Shown here one piece after another: positions 11,559 through 21,144 of a stretch of 64,000 nucleotides of DNA. The number at the start of each line of letters is the position of its first letter. Within the stretch, counting starts at the first letter, position 1. The notes beneath the pieces were generated by a model. It saw nothing but the letters and a program-made list of their open reading frames with translations. It made no database searches and was not told where the DNA came from. The translations under genes and the position numbers were made by a program. This DNA comes from Endomychus coccineus. Its lineage: Eukaryota; Arthropoda; Insecta; Coleoptera; Endomychidae. Location of the stretch: assembly GCA_958510875.1 (NCBI GenBank), contig OY294070.1, positions 44,911,299 through 44,975,298 of the forward strand, given 5' to 3'.

Positions 11559-12937
11559 TATTTTGCGGCCATGTACAAAATATGATTAGACTTGACTCCA
11601 CGTCGGTCGCGTCTTCTTATCTCACTTGTAGCCATCGAATAAGCAGTAGCTCGCACCGTAAACTCTCGTGTTTGACCGAAATAAATCATGGGAAAAGACA
11701 ATTCTTCAGCGTCTGCATCGAATGATAAGGCGAATGGTCGAGTATTTTGTCCCGGAGCCATATCAAGAATCATATCTTCTCCCCAAAACAACGATTCCTG
11801 CATCCTCGATAAGATTTCTTCTGATGTCATGCGACGTTCATTGTGTTTAGTAACTTGTTGAATAGTTCGCCGAATATTAATATCGATATTGCGATGGCTG
11901 TTTGCAAGAAGATGGGTGTAACGCAAGGTACCATCATCCTCTTCGTCGTCAGAACAGTTGGCGTGGAAAAACGACTCATGTATCACAATATTGTATTTTC
12001 GATATAATGGTGTTTTCACTAATTCTTTGAGCCATATTTTTATATTTGTTTCGGAAATACACCCCGCCATATATGAACTTTTATGAAGTAATTTTCGCTT
12101 GAGACAAACATTAAATGTGAAATCATCTTCCAAACACCGCGGTAGTGCCATAACCATATTATTGACATCTACAGGCACATTTGCAACTTGACCGATTAAA
12201 CGCCGAGAACCAGCAAAATATCTAATATGACGAATTTGCATAAAAGGAATGCGAGGCGAAATAAGACGCTCAGATAACGGACATAAATCGGGCAAGTCTT
12301 TAGGAATTTCAGGATAAAAGTACCCATTAAGTGTTGCCAAACAAGGAATTTGCTTACGCCGCAGAAACGTAGAACAATTAGAGCACACCATGAACGGCTC
12401 TTGCATGTCATAATAATTTAATGATTTCACAAAATCGTATATAGGTGTATCAAATCGAATGTGGGTTAGTCTGCTCGTCCACCAAATACGATCACATACG
12501 CGACAATAATCATTCAATTTATCCGAAAAAAAATGTTTATGCATATAGTCTTTAAAGTGTACTTCACCATTAAATCGCCCTCTTTGTGGCCGCACCACGT
12601 TTCTGCGCACGCACCAAAATTGAGCACATACATCTAGTAAGGAAGGAATTTCTGCCGCCACTACTTCACTGTCATTATTTACACCTTCAGAAATGTCACT
12701 CTCACTATTATTATTGACAATCTCTGAGTAAACATCAACAGAATTTTCAAGTTTGCGCCTCTTTACACCCTCACGGTACCGCCTATTTCGTTCACTTTTT
12801 GTCAACGGCGTTCTTGTACTCAACTCACTAGAATCTGTACTCCCAACCTCGCGCAAACGTTTGCGCTTTCGATATTGCTTACATTTTTCGATATTTTTCA
12901 AACGTTTAGAATCCATGGCGATAATTAAGCCCTTCAA
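11558..12937 (-). pseudogene. Helentron N-terminal Cys-rich region of Rep polyprotein
   Basis: 459 codons. Begins with basic R/K-rich segments (KRLKNIEKCKQYRKRKRLRE, SERNRRYREGVKRRK), then Cys pairs (YCRVCDRIW, MVCSNCSTFLRR) and the region IPCLATLNGYFYPEIPKDLPDLCPLSERLISPR (split here by two short strings: IPCLATLNGYF, LCPLSERLISPR), typical of the region preceding Helitron Rep. Ends in MAAK-stop exactly where the Rep frame opens, so the two are separated by a one-base shift. Confidence 0.82.
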
Positions 12938-13120
12938 TCGTACAAGACGATACGCTACTCCATCCTACATCAAGCGAGTGCGGTACACTGAACCCTGAAC
13001 GCTCGCCGGCCGGCGCTCCCCTCCCCACTATCTCCCCACTATTCCCTCGCGACGACTTCGACTCCGCTGTCTTTTGGCCTTGAACGAAAACGCTTAACCT
13101 GGCCCCCTATACGAACATAA

Positions 13121-13750
13121 ACATTTCCAATGTTAAAAGTTTTTTCGTGCGTGTTAATGGCTTGGACAGACGCAGATTATAAATTTGTATATATAGACGT
13201 TGGTTCTTATGGAACAGCTAGTGATTCGGAAATATTTAAATCATCAGAAATGGGTAAACGGCTGTCCCAAAACCGATTAAATATTCCCTCCGGAAGGCAT
13301 TTGCCTAATGATAATGTCGGAGATGTTATTCCATTCTCTGTCGTAGGGGATGAAGCGTTTGGACTTGGCAATCATATACTACGTCCTTATGCAAAAAGAA
13401 ATTTAAACTACACCAAACGAATTTTCAACTATAGACATACAAGAGCTCGACGAATGGTTGAGTGTACTTTTGGGATTCTTGCTAACAAATGGCGTATATT
13501 TCACCGACCAATGGATGTCAATATCAATTTTTGTGTCCAAATAATTAAAGCTTGCTGTGTCCTGCATAATTATGTAAGAATCAAAGATGGAATAAATTTC
13601 ACAGAAACTCTCTACAATTGTCCCATGAATAACTTAACTATACATGAAGACAACCGAGGAAGAAATAATATGAATAACGTGCGACAGTACATGTCGTCAT
13701 ACTTTATTTCTCCCGGAGGCGCGATTCCGTGTCAATATAACAAAGTGTAA
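13121..13750 (+). pseudogene. H1 Harbinger transposase, C-terminal portion
   Basis: Resumes the DDE transposase with MAWTDADYKFVYIDVGSYG (second catalytic Asp region), VVGDEAFGLGNHILRPY, and the terminal FNYRHTRARRMVECTFGIL with the catalytic Glu, then CCVLHNYV. Ends at a stop at 13748-13750. The ORF's ATG at 13130 is probably internal; the true upstream codons are in exon 2 at 5453-5728, with the Helentron between. Confidence 0.85.
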
Positions 13751-13760
13751 TAATTGTAAA

Positions 13761-13786
13761 TAGATAAATAAATAAATAAATAAAAA
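13761..13786. repeat. (TAAA)n microsatellite
   Basis: Short AAATAAATAAAT run between the transposase stop and the MADF exon 1 splice site. Confidence 0.85.
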
Positions 13787-13827
13787 TTCACATGAATACT
13801 CTAATATTTTTATTTTTACGTTCCTAC

Positions 13828-14050
13828 CTTTGTTTGTTTTTTCCTGGGCGCTAAGCCGATTCCAATCAACAACAACTGCTTCGCAAACTTCCTCCCACAG
13901 TTTTTTCTTCACATTCGCGTCGGAGTACTCTTTTAAACTTTTTTTATAAAGCGCAGGTCTTTTCTCGACCTCTTCAATCAACTTTTCGACGGAACTTTCT
14001 ACAATCAACAATTGGATTTGGGCGACGCCATATTCAAAATACACGCACAC
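13828..14050 (-). CDS. H1 MADF/Myb-like protein, exon 1
   Basis: Encodes the first half of a MADF domain: VEKLIEEVEKRPALYKKS, KKKLWEEVCEAV and NRLSAQEKTNKG. A 5' splice site (AAAG|GTAGGA) ends it at 13828/13827; the second half of the domain is at 4641-5375. The two exons are now 8.4 kb apart, mostly because of the Helentron insertion. Open frame runs past the splice site only through intron sequence. Confidence 0.75.
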
Positions 14051-14313
14051 GACGCCAAATCACAGAGCGAACTGAACTATCGGCCGACTAAACAATCGTC
14101 ATGTATGCGCAGGCGTGTATGCGCCAATACTGATTAAACAGTCGGCCGATAGTTGGCCGACAGATTAGTTTGAATGTAATCGGGTAGCCCATCAAACTTT
14201 TTTATCGGCCGATACTGAATCGCTGTAGTGTGCGCATATGCATTCCTCTCCATACTGATTAAGAAGCCGACCAAACTATCGGCCGATAAAAAGTCTGCAG
14301 TCTGCGGGGGCTC

Positions 14314-14905
14314 TAATCTTATTGTTTTCCAACAGTTCAATAACTTCATATGGTCCTTTGAATTTGTTTTGTTTTTTATTTCTTGATTCATTTGTTCTGA
14401 AAACTGTTTGACCTATTTTGTATTGATTTTGAGTGTTACCCTTTTTATTTAATTTTTCTTGTAAATTTTGTTTCACTTTGATAGTATTTTCTGTTACTTG
14501 TTCATAGAGAGCCTTCAGTTTATTATTATGGTTAACAATATAGTCCGTAAAGAAGGTATTACCTAACAGTTCCTGTGGATCACGTGAAGATGTGTGTCCA
14601 AATGTTATTTCATAAGGTGAATACTTCGTCACATAATTTATTGAGTTGTTGTAACCTACTAGAGCATATTGCATTAAATTGGAATCCGTTGGATGTTGAT
14701 TTTTCAGTAATCTCAGATGTTCTAAAATTGTTGAATGAAACCGCTCAACTGGCGAATTACTTTCGTGGTGTTGTGGAGTGGTAAAATGAATATTTATTTT
14801 ATGGACTTTTAATAATTCTTTCACCGTTTCATTGTTGAATTCTGTACCACAATCTGATACTATTTTCTCGGGGACACCATAAAAGCTAAAATATTTGCGT
14901 TGCAA
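14314..14905 (-). pseudogene. E1 integrase, C-terminal part of catalytic core
   Basis: Continues the integrase from the upstream ORF after a frameshift near 14890. It contains the second and third catalytic acidic residues in SDCGTEFN and SPVERFHSTILE contexts (retroviral D,D-35-E), followed by the basic C-terminal region FRTNESRNKKQNKFKGPYEV. The reading frame is cut at 14313 by the Harbinger end; any open frame beyond that point is transposon sequence. SDCG in place of the usual SDNG is a minor change. Confidence 0.8.
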
Positions 14906-17799
14906 ATTTCAATTGCACATTTAGATTGGAGTTTCAAAGACTGACCTAATTTGGAAAATGTGTCTAAAATGGTGAGATAATTTTGACCATCAAATATAAA
15001 AACGTCAATGTGTAAAATTTGAAATGGTTTTGATGGGGTTTCAGTTATAACTATTGGGAAATATGGTTTACTTCGCGCATATTTAGCTGTTTGACAGAGT
15101 TCACAAGCATTTATGAAATTAGTGATATTTTGTTTCATAGACGGCCAATAATAATTTCTACGTAGATGTTCATATGTTTCTTGGATTCCTCTATGATTAC
15201 ATTTCCCTTCATGTTGGAACTTTATAAGCATTAACTGTTCTTCTTTTTCGGTAATTGAGTTTATTAATTTTGTACATCTTATTAGTTTTAAACCTTTCCC
15301 ATAAAATGACTTATTATATACTTCATTAAATTCTGCATATTGCAGTTCATCTCTAAAGAACATATGAAATGTCTTACCGGGCATTGTGAATTCCCGCAGA
15401 AATTCTAATATAAGCGTTTTATTGCCTTTAGGTATTTTAACTTCCAAAATATTTAATTTGTGAAATTTATCTGTTCTGGTATCTATTTTGTTGAGTGCGT
15501 GAGGTATTATAATAATTTGATTTGGCTTATTGTTAATAATGTCATCAAGTATTTCTTTCTCTCCACTTGCATTTTGACCATTATCAGAATGGATTGTACA
15601 GAGTGTTTCTGGTACTTTAGCGTCATCAGTACTTTCAGGTGGTTTGAGTTGAATGTCTTGTAGTATTTTTATCTGTTTGTTTTCTTTATTTGTTTGTGAA
15701 TGTGACTGATTACTACAACCAAGAAATGAACTTGGAACATTAGTACTAGATATTAAATCATGCAAGATTTGTTGTTTATCAGGTTTTGATTGAGTTATTC
15801 GTAACTGTTTATCACTAACAGATTGCTCCTTTTCATCTTCCAATGATAATAAAAAATCTAGAGTTCCGCGATCTGAATTTGCAGGTTCATTATAAGTGTT
15901 TGAACTTTCAAGTGCATTAATTTGGATCCTTGAAAGCGCATCAACGTTGGCATTGCGTTTCCCAGTGGTTGTTGGATTTGTCGTAGTATTGGGTATTTTA
16001 GAACTTTCGTAAATCATCTGAATCTGTACTTGTGGGGTAATTAATTGTCCTAATTTGAAATTGATGTTTGCATTTATTTGTTTCAGGATATCTGCACCGA
16101 TTAAACCGTGACAGTTTTCAGAGAAATCAAATATATGAAATTTCACAAGTTGATCAGTATTGAAAATTTTGAAAGCTGGAATTGTTATAATTTTATTATG
16201 ATGAGAAAGTCCATGTGCTGTGCGAATATAAAAATCTTCATGAGTAATAGATTTCTGAAAATATTTATTAGCAACGGCATTACTAATTAATGATCTAGAG
16301 CTACCAATATCTATCAAAAAGTAACCATTTATTTCAGGTGCATAAATATATGGTAGATCTAATCTGAAGTTATTAATATTTATTATCTCCGAGTTGTTTG
16401 ATAGTGCTACATGAAAATTTAGATTTTGTTCATTCGAATCATTGTATACGTGAGCCATATGATATGCTTCAGGGTCAACTTCATGGTCAGTGGAGCGATA
16501 GTCTTGTGCATCTTGTAAATATGAAGATGCGAGATTGTATTGCAATTGATAAGGATTTTGCTGGTAAATGCTTTCGTCACAAGTATTATATTGGTTAATC
16601 TGAACATCATCTGTAACATTTTGAGTTTCAGATTCAGTTTCAATTTCATAATTTTCAGATGTATTCTCTATTTGTTGATTAAATAATTCTTGAAATTTAA
16701 AATTTGGAGATTGCGGTTGAGGTTTGGAATTGCCTGAAGTTGTATCCATAGGTTCAGGGCGATTTTGCCTTGTGGTTTGAGAATCTCGATTTACATTATA
16801 GTTAGCTCGTTGATTCATGAATTGTGGGTGTATTTGATTTGGTATTCTGTTATAGGGTTGCCATTGTTGTTTTGCATTATTTGTGGGATTTATGACTCTA
16901 TTGGAATATGGAGTTTGCTGTGAATTTGGAATTGATGAATAATTATGAGGTCTAAAATTAAAATTTTGAAATTGTGGATATTTTGCCATTTGATAATTTG
17001 GACGAATTTGACTATGAGTTTGTTGAGGAAAGAAAGGTTTAGTTACTGTTGGGTTAATAATTGAACTTTGTCTCAAATTTTGAAAATGTTGGTTCAACCT
17101 AGGTTGTGATTTATATCCAGTTATAACATTTGTATTTTGTCCTGATTTGAAATAAATGAAGTTTTCCTCTTCCCTAACAATTGCTACAGCCTTTTCAATA
17201 TTATCCGGGTTTCTGAGTCTTACAACCAATTGTAAATGGTAAGATAATCCATTTATAAATGTTTTCAATGCAAATTCATCATAATGTTTTATCTTGATTA
17301 CTTTTTCAGCGGGGTCAATAATTTCGGTACTTAATTTAGAAAATAAGAGGCTGCGAGCATCTTGGATACGCATACCAAATTGCAAAGGTGTTTCATTCCT
17401 CAAAGGTTTTAATGCAATTAAATCTTGTATTAAACAATCTATGCTACGTTGATCGCTAAACGTTACTGTTAATATTCCTTTTATTGTTGCCCAATTATTC
17501 AATTCATTTCTACTGTAAATAAGGTCAGCTGCACGATCACGTAATTTACCTAAGATTGTATCGAGAATTATAACATTGATTTGATCTGCTGAATTTTGAG
17601 CATTTTGAAAGTTTTTTATGAAGTTTTCACATGCTGTGATGGATGTGTTTAATTGTTTAGGGTTGCCATCGAATGAAGGTATGTTTTCGGCTTGATAGCT
17701 CAATGGTACATTCAAAGACATTTTGGAAATTTTGTTTTCCTTGATTATATTTAAACCAATAAATACTTCTACCAAACTCTCTAAGTCGTTAATGAGCAT
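14860..17799 (-). CDS. E1 gag-protease-integrase ORF with reverse transcriptase deleted
   Basis: A single open frame of 979 codons. Roughly the first 230 residues are Gag capsid-like, followed by a Q/N/P-rich stretch. A retroviral aspartic protease has its active site in FLIDIGSSRSLIS and ends near HGLIGADI. Shortly after, the sequence jumps to GKRNANVDALSRIQ, the usual end of RNase H, so RT and most of RNase H are gone although the frame stays open. Next comes the integrase zinc domain (HEGKCNHRG...CELCQTAK) and the first catalytic Asp in LHIDVFIF. The frame ends near 14860, where a frameshift leads into the rest of integrase. Start may be this ATG or the one ~26 codons later (MSLNVPLSYQ). 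Confidence 0.8.
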   Translation of the reverse strand: MLINDLESLVEVFIGLNIIKENKISKMSLNVPLSYQAENIPSFDGNPKQLNTSITACENFIKNFQNAQNSADQINVIILDTILGKLRDRAADLIYSRNELNNWATIKGILTVTFSDQRSIDCLIQDLIALKPLRNETPLQFGMRIQDARSLLFSKLSTEIIDPAEKVIKIKHYDEFALKTFINGLSYHLQLVVRLRNPDNIEKAVAIVREEENFIYFKSGQNTNVITGYKSQPRLNQHFQNLRQSSIINPTVTKPFFPQQTHSQIRPNYQMAKYPQFQNFNFRPHNYSSIPNSQQTPYSNRVINPTNNAKQQWQPYNRIPNQIHPQFMNQRANYNVNRDSQTTRQNRPEPMDTTSGNSKPQPQSPNFKFQELFNQQIENTSENYEIETESETQNVTDDVQINQYNTCDESIYQQNPYQLQYNLASSYLQDAQDYRSTDHEVDPEAYHMAHVYNDSNEQNLNFHVALSNNSEIININNFRLDLPYIYAPEINGYFLIDIGSSRSLISNAVANKYFQKSITHEDFYIRTAHGLSHHNKIITIPAFKIFNTDQLVKFHIFDFSENCHGLIGADILKQINANINFKLGQLITPQVQIQMIYESSKIPNTTTNPTTTGKRNANVDALSRIQINALESSNTYNEPANSDRGTLDFLLSLEDEKEQSVSDKQLRITQSKPDKQQILHDLISSTNVPSSFLGCSNQSHSQTNKENKQIKILQDIQLKPPESTDDAKVPETLCTIHSDNGQNASGEKEILDDIINNKPNQIIIIPHALNKIDTRTDKFHKLNILEVKIPKGNKTLILEFLREFTMPGKTFHMFFRDELQYAEFNEVYNKSFYGKGLKLIRCTKLINSITEKEEQLMLIKFQHEGKCNHRGIQETYEHLRRNYYWPSMKQNITNFINACELCQTAKYARSKPYFPIVITETPSKPFQILHIDVFIFDGQNYLTILDTFSKLGQSLKLQSKCAIEICNANILAFMVSPRK

Positions 17800-18154
17800 A
17801 AACAGGTGGAATAAATATAAAAATGTTTTACTATGATTATTTTCAAAGGAAAGTGATTAAAGGATTTTAGTAAGGATGAGCACTTACAGTAAAATTGTCT
17901 TCATTTGTTGTTGCTTAAAATTACTGCCTACAGGACCAGCGATGTGTGTCTGCTTCCCAGGTCTTCCTAGTCTAAGATTTCTTCAATATGAAAAGACGAA
18001 GTTGGTCTCTTCACTGAATGTTTGCTAGCTTCTGATAGATTATGTCGATGTGTGTACAGTCACTACCATTAACTATGTTTGAATTGGAAATTCAAAATTT
18101 CAACACGCCGATTAATCGTTGATACGAACAGGATATTTTCAAAATTACCTTCGG
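17800..18154 (-). other. E1 untranslated leader
   Basis: About 355 bases between the primer-binding site and the gag start. No other gene seen; packaging and splice-donor signals would be expected here but I cannot identify them by eye. Confidence 0.5.
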
Positions 18155-18175
18155 CGTATCCTACCGACTTCGCCA
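18155..18175 (-). promoter_or_regulatory. E1 primer-binding site, tRNA-Ser-like
   Basis: Immediately after the 5' LTR the coding strand reads TGGCGAAGTCGGTAGG (the T is the last LTR base), close to the TGGCGCAGTCGG site used by several insect errantiviruses that prime with tRNA-Ser. Confidence 0.65.
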
Positions 18176-18404
18176 AATATGTTAGGTCCTTTTAAAATTG
18201 ATTTTTTAAAAAGAATTGTAATTACTTTATTAATAAGATTACAACTAGTGAATCTATTCGAAGTTGGAATAAGACTAATCTAACAACGTGTACATTACTT
18301 GTAAGACATGAATAATGAAATATAAACTAGAGATAATAACATGATACTACTTCTAGGAATGAATGTTCGCGTCAGCGGGAACAGTCCTTCTGTATATCGT
18401 AACT
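18175..18404 (-). repeat. E1 5' LTR
   Basis: 230 bp. On the coding strand starts AGTTACGATA and ends CATATTT. Followed on the plus strand by target duplication TTTA (18405-18408). Confidence 0.88.
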
Positions 18405-18520
18405 TTTATAATGATATATAAACAATAACAAATATATGTTTATAAACATACACATGACATGAGAAAATGGAATATTGTAAGCTATCTTATTTAGGATGAA
18501 TCTCTTTGGGATATCACAAC
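18405..18520. repeat. Direct terminal repeat of R, copy 2, right part
   Basis: Continues the repeat after E1. It begins with the duplicated TTTA and follows copy 1 from about 838 to 953 (TAATGATATATAAACAATAAC and onward to GGGATATCAC). Beyond 18520 the sequence is G2 pol. Confidence 0.8.
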
Positions 18521-18539
18521 ATGATAATTACTCAGGTTT

Positions 18540-19180
18540 CGTATTTTTATTTCCTTATGAGCATTTGTTATTGTAAACACTTCCCAATGCTGTATTTAAA
18601 ATTTGTATTAATAGGTATTTCTTAGAAACAATCGTACTAGCAATAAATATTCCTGGGGCTATTTCTTTATTTAAAATATGTCCTCTTTTAGCTGCTATAA
18701 GTTATAGTGTGTTTAATTTTCTGTCTACTTCACAACGTGGTGGTATTGTTATCAAATCTTCCTCAGAACCATTATATATTGATAAAATAATATCTTGAAG
18801 ATTAGTTTTCATAGTTATAGTCCAATTGGAATAATCTAACTGACATTGAAAATGGGAAATGAAGTCTCGGCCTAATATACCGTCAGCAGGTATAGGAAAA
18901 TCTTTATTAAAATCTGAAATGAGTGTAAAATCGTGTAATCATCGCCATATATTTCTGTTTTCCTGGTCCCAATTGAATTTGTGATCCCGTCTGTAACACT
19001 TTTCATTTTACTAGAATTCGCTCTGCTCGCAATTTGACTGAACTTTATTTTGGTTGATGTGAATAAAGAAACGTCAGCTCCCGTTTCTGCTAATAACACA
19101 ATTGATTCATTTTCTGTCATTTTAGTTTTTACAGATACAAAATTTGAAAGTGCTAGGTCAATATTGAATATATTTACCAC
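18540..19180 (-). pseudogene. G2 gypsy element: protease and pre-RT region
   Basis: The minus strand encodes an aspartic protease with the active-site string LLAETGADVSLF (Glu replaces the catalytic Asp of DTGAD). It then frameshifts into DGILGRDFISHFQCQLD-like sequence, the conserved end of gypsy-group proteases, and a pre-RT region ending near 18540. After element R the spacer and RT resume at 372-1. At least one frameshift (near 18930) and the active-site change make it non-functional. Confidence 0.7.
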
Positions 19181-19189
19181 CTCAACGGA

Positions 19190-19335
19190 CCTGCTTGAGG
19201 CTCCTGTTGGTTTTCCTGATTTGGTTCAGTACCATAAACTCTGATAGAGTTGCTATTTCTGTTCCTGTAACTGTTACTTTGATTATTGCCATTTTGTCTA
19301 CCTCTGTTACTCTGAGTGTGTCGGTAGGTTGACCC
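19190..19335 (-). pseudogene. G2 gag C-terminal tail
   Basis: N/R/Q-rich stretch (QSNRGRQNGNNQSNSYRNRN) typical of the end of gag in this gypsy group, followed by a stop just before the protease frame. Its upstream part is interrupted by fragment T2. Confidence 0.55.
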
Positions 19336-19339
19336 TATA

Positions 19340-20195
19340 CTTGAAGAGCATAACTTCTATATGGTCTATGTGCCAAAAATCACAAACGGAGATATTCAAT
19401 AAAAATTGATTATCGTAATATTGAAAGAAAGTTATATCGGTTTATAATTTTATTTGCTTTTGAAAAACATAAATAAACATTATTAATGCAAGAAAAATTA
19501 GAAAAAAAAGGTTTTTTAACAAAAAAATAAACGGCGCAAAAACTTTGTAAATGGTCTAAGTGCCTAGAACTCTCATGTTTTTAAACGTTTCAACTACCAA
19601 AGTCTATGTGCCTCCATGATCCCTGTTTTCTTGAGCCGGACCTTGTTCAGCGGTTTCGGCAATCAAATCTTCATAAAAAGCTCGTTATACCAACGGATCT
19701 TAGATTGTCTAATTTCGCTTTCGTAATACGAGTTTTGTATTCCAATAACGGAAGAGACTCCGATCTAAAATTTGTCAGCTGTTTCCCCTTTTTCAGAATA
19801 TTAGACGTTTCCCATAATCCAATTTCATTAAAAGATTTACGAGTAGACACCATGAAAGGGTTATCTTTTGAAATACACACCCAGGATGCTTTGGAAATAT
19901 TCAGTTTTGAAATGTTTATATATCTGCGAGACGATGAAGATCCTTGAACTCATTTTTTTCCATGTTCGCAACAGTGTATGGGTTTTGAGGCAACTCTCTT
20001 TGATCTTTGTTTCAATGTTTTTGGGGACATTAAGTTTCGTTAATCTTTTACGCCTCTCTATCACATGGAAGATAACTGTGTCCAGATATTAAGATTTTTT
20101 GATCTATCTGTGAGCATCTACCACATGCAACAAGATATATCATGGCTATAAGGACCATTCTGTTCTTGTTCTGGCCATTGCAATTATCACTCCAG
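19340..20195 (-). pseudogene. T2: decayed DUF7869-like transposase C-terminal fragment
   Basis: Read over several frames, the minus strand shows WSDNCNGQNKNRMVLIAMIY, an ISGHSYLPCDR-like stretch, VSTRKSFNEIGLWETSNI and a terminal FYEDL. The DNC-GQNKN and PGH/SGH motifs are shared with element T1 (21145-23490), so this appears to be a second, diverged relative inserted within G2 gag. Many stops and frameshifts; terminal repeats not identified. Confidence 0.5.
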
Positions 20196-20234
20196 ATACA
20201 GAGTTATACTCTTCACTTGTATTTTGATGATAAT

Positions 20235-20606
20235 TGCCTCTTCCACGGTTATTATAATTACATCGGCCTCGTTAATGTCCAGATATGTCTTTTTGTGTAG
20301 ATAACTGTCGCTGTGTTGTTTTCTGTAGCGATATTCACGAATTTAGTCAACGCGTTCTGACTTGTATTAAATCTACCGACTTCCATTATTAATTTAACTC
20401 TGTTTGAAATTTTGGCTCAATGCTTTTAATGTAGTATTTGCCGAATATGATTCTGCAACTGATTCAGGAACACCTTCGTTTATGTATGCTCTTTTCAAGC
20501 TGATCGATAGACTTTCTATTTTCGCAGCATATTTTGCTGTATCTTTATTATTCTGTCTTAATGATAACAATTTAGCGGTTACTAAATGCGAACTTTCACT
20601 TATCAC
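20235..20606 (-). pseudogene. G2 gag, middle part
   Basis: The frame around ESSHLVTAKLLSLRQNNKD and YAAKIESLSISLKRAYI is typical of the capsid region of gypsy-group Gag, followed by SVAESYSANTTLKALSQNF and an R/N/G-rich region towards 20235. It joins in frame with the gag start at 24517-24960 when T1 and one copy of its TGTT target duplication are ignored. Confidence 0.7.
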
Positions 20607-21144
20607 ACCTGTTCTGCCGTGTTTTTTTAAAACGCCTCAACTACTGAAGGCGCCATTTTGAGTAAAAGGCAGAAATATAAAATTTGGCTGCGCGCCATGA
20701 ATTTCACTTTTTAGTCGGTAAACAATCTGCAGGTTGATTTTAAAATATTTCAATTTATGTTTGAACATTGTTGAAGGAGTTAAATCATCAGTCTATGGGA
20801 TTATTTAGCAGATAAGTCAAATGATGTATGCACCGTTGTTGATAAAAAATGTCTCATTGGCTTTTGAGACATTTTCGATCACCAATGCTGTTGTTAGCAA
20901 ATGATTATTATTGTGGAAAATGTCTTATGGCAGCAGGTAAAAATATAAAATTGAACTATTTTTTATAAAAAGTTGACCTCTACAGAAAATGTATGGAAAA
21001 AATGGAAAATTAATAAAAGGGTATGTTTACTAAAACATCAGCTACTCATAATCATGAAGCTGAATTTATTCAAATTTAACAAGATATAGTGAGAAATACA
21101 AAGGTTTTTTCAACAAAAAAAAAACTGATAAGGAATTCATTATA

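Larger units (their letters stand above)
5729..13120 (-). mobile_element. Helentron (endonuclease-bearing Helitron)
   Basis: Rolling-circle transposon inserted in H1's transposase exon. Minus-strand gene order: an N-terminal Cys-rich ORF, Rep with HUH nuclease, PIF1-type helicase, a terminal AP-type endonuclease (the hallmark of Helentrons), then an accessory two-exon gene. The ends are inferred from where the transposase coding stops (near 5728) and resumes (near 13121); the diagnostic TC start, CTRR end and hairpin are not resolved by eye. The coding region is nearly intact, with at least two single-base frameshifts (near 11565 and 8850). Confidence 0.85.
4013..14313 (+). mobile_element. 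H1: PIF/Harbinger transposon with a Helentron inside
   Basis: Bounded by inverted repeats: AGGGCCCCCGCAGACTGC at the left and, read on the other strand, GAGCCCCCGCAGACTGC at the right, continuing to the TCGGCCGATAGTTT motif. TAA at 4010-4012 and 14314-14316 is the 3 bp duplication expected of Harbinger. It carries a plus-strand transposase and a minus-strand MADF gene, the usual two-gene set. About 7.4 kb of the interior is an inserted Helentron. TCGGCCGA-type palindromes recur in both subterminal regions (4040-4150 and 14080-14290) and may be transposase binding sites. Confidence 0.88.
1833..18404 (-). mobile_element. E1: env-bearing errantivirus-type LTR retrotransposon, interrupted
   Basis: Complete minus-strand element defined by identical-looking 230 bp LTRs (1833-2062 and 18175-18404) and a 4 bp target duplication TTTA. 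On its coding strand the LTR starts AGTTA, as in Drosophila errantiviruses, and ends ATATTT. Order on the minus strand: 5' LTR, primer site, gag-protease, integrase, env, polypurine tract, 3' LTR. The reverse transcriptase is missing through an in-frame deletion. A 10.3 kb Harbinger element (4013-14313) separates integrase from env. E1 lies inside element R. Not capable of autonomous replication as it stands. Confidence 0.88.

Noticed and set aside
1833..18404. A functional endogenous retrovirus
   Set aside because: RT is deleted, env is broken and 10 kb of other elements separate integrase from env.
19606..19947. Plus-strand frame resembling a leucine-rich repeat (FRILDVSHNPISL)
   Set aside because: The opposite strand carries recognisable, though decayed, DUF7869-type transposase motifs; the LRR look is a single chance match.
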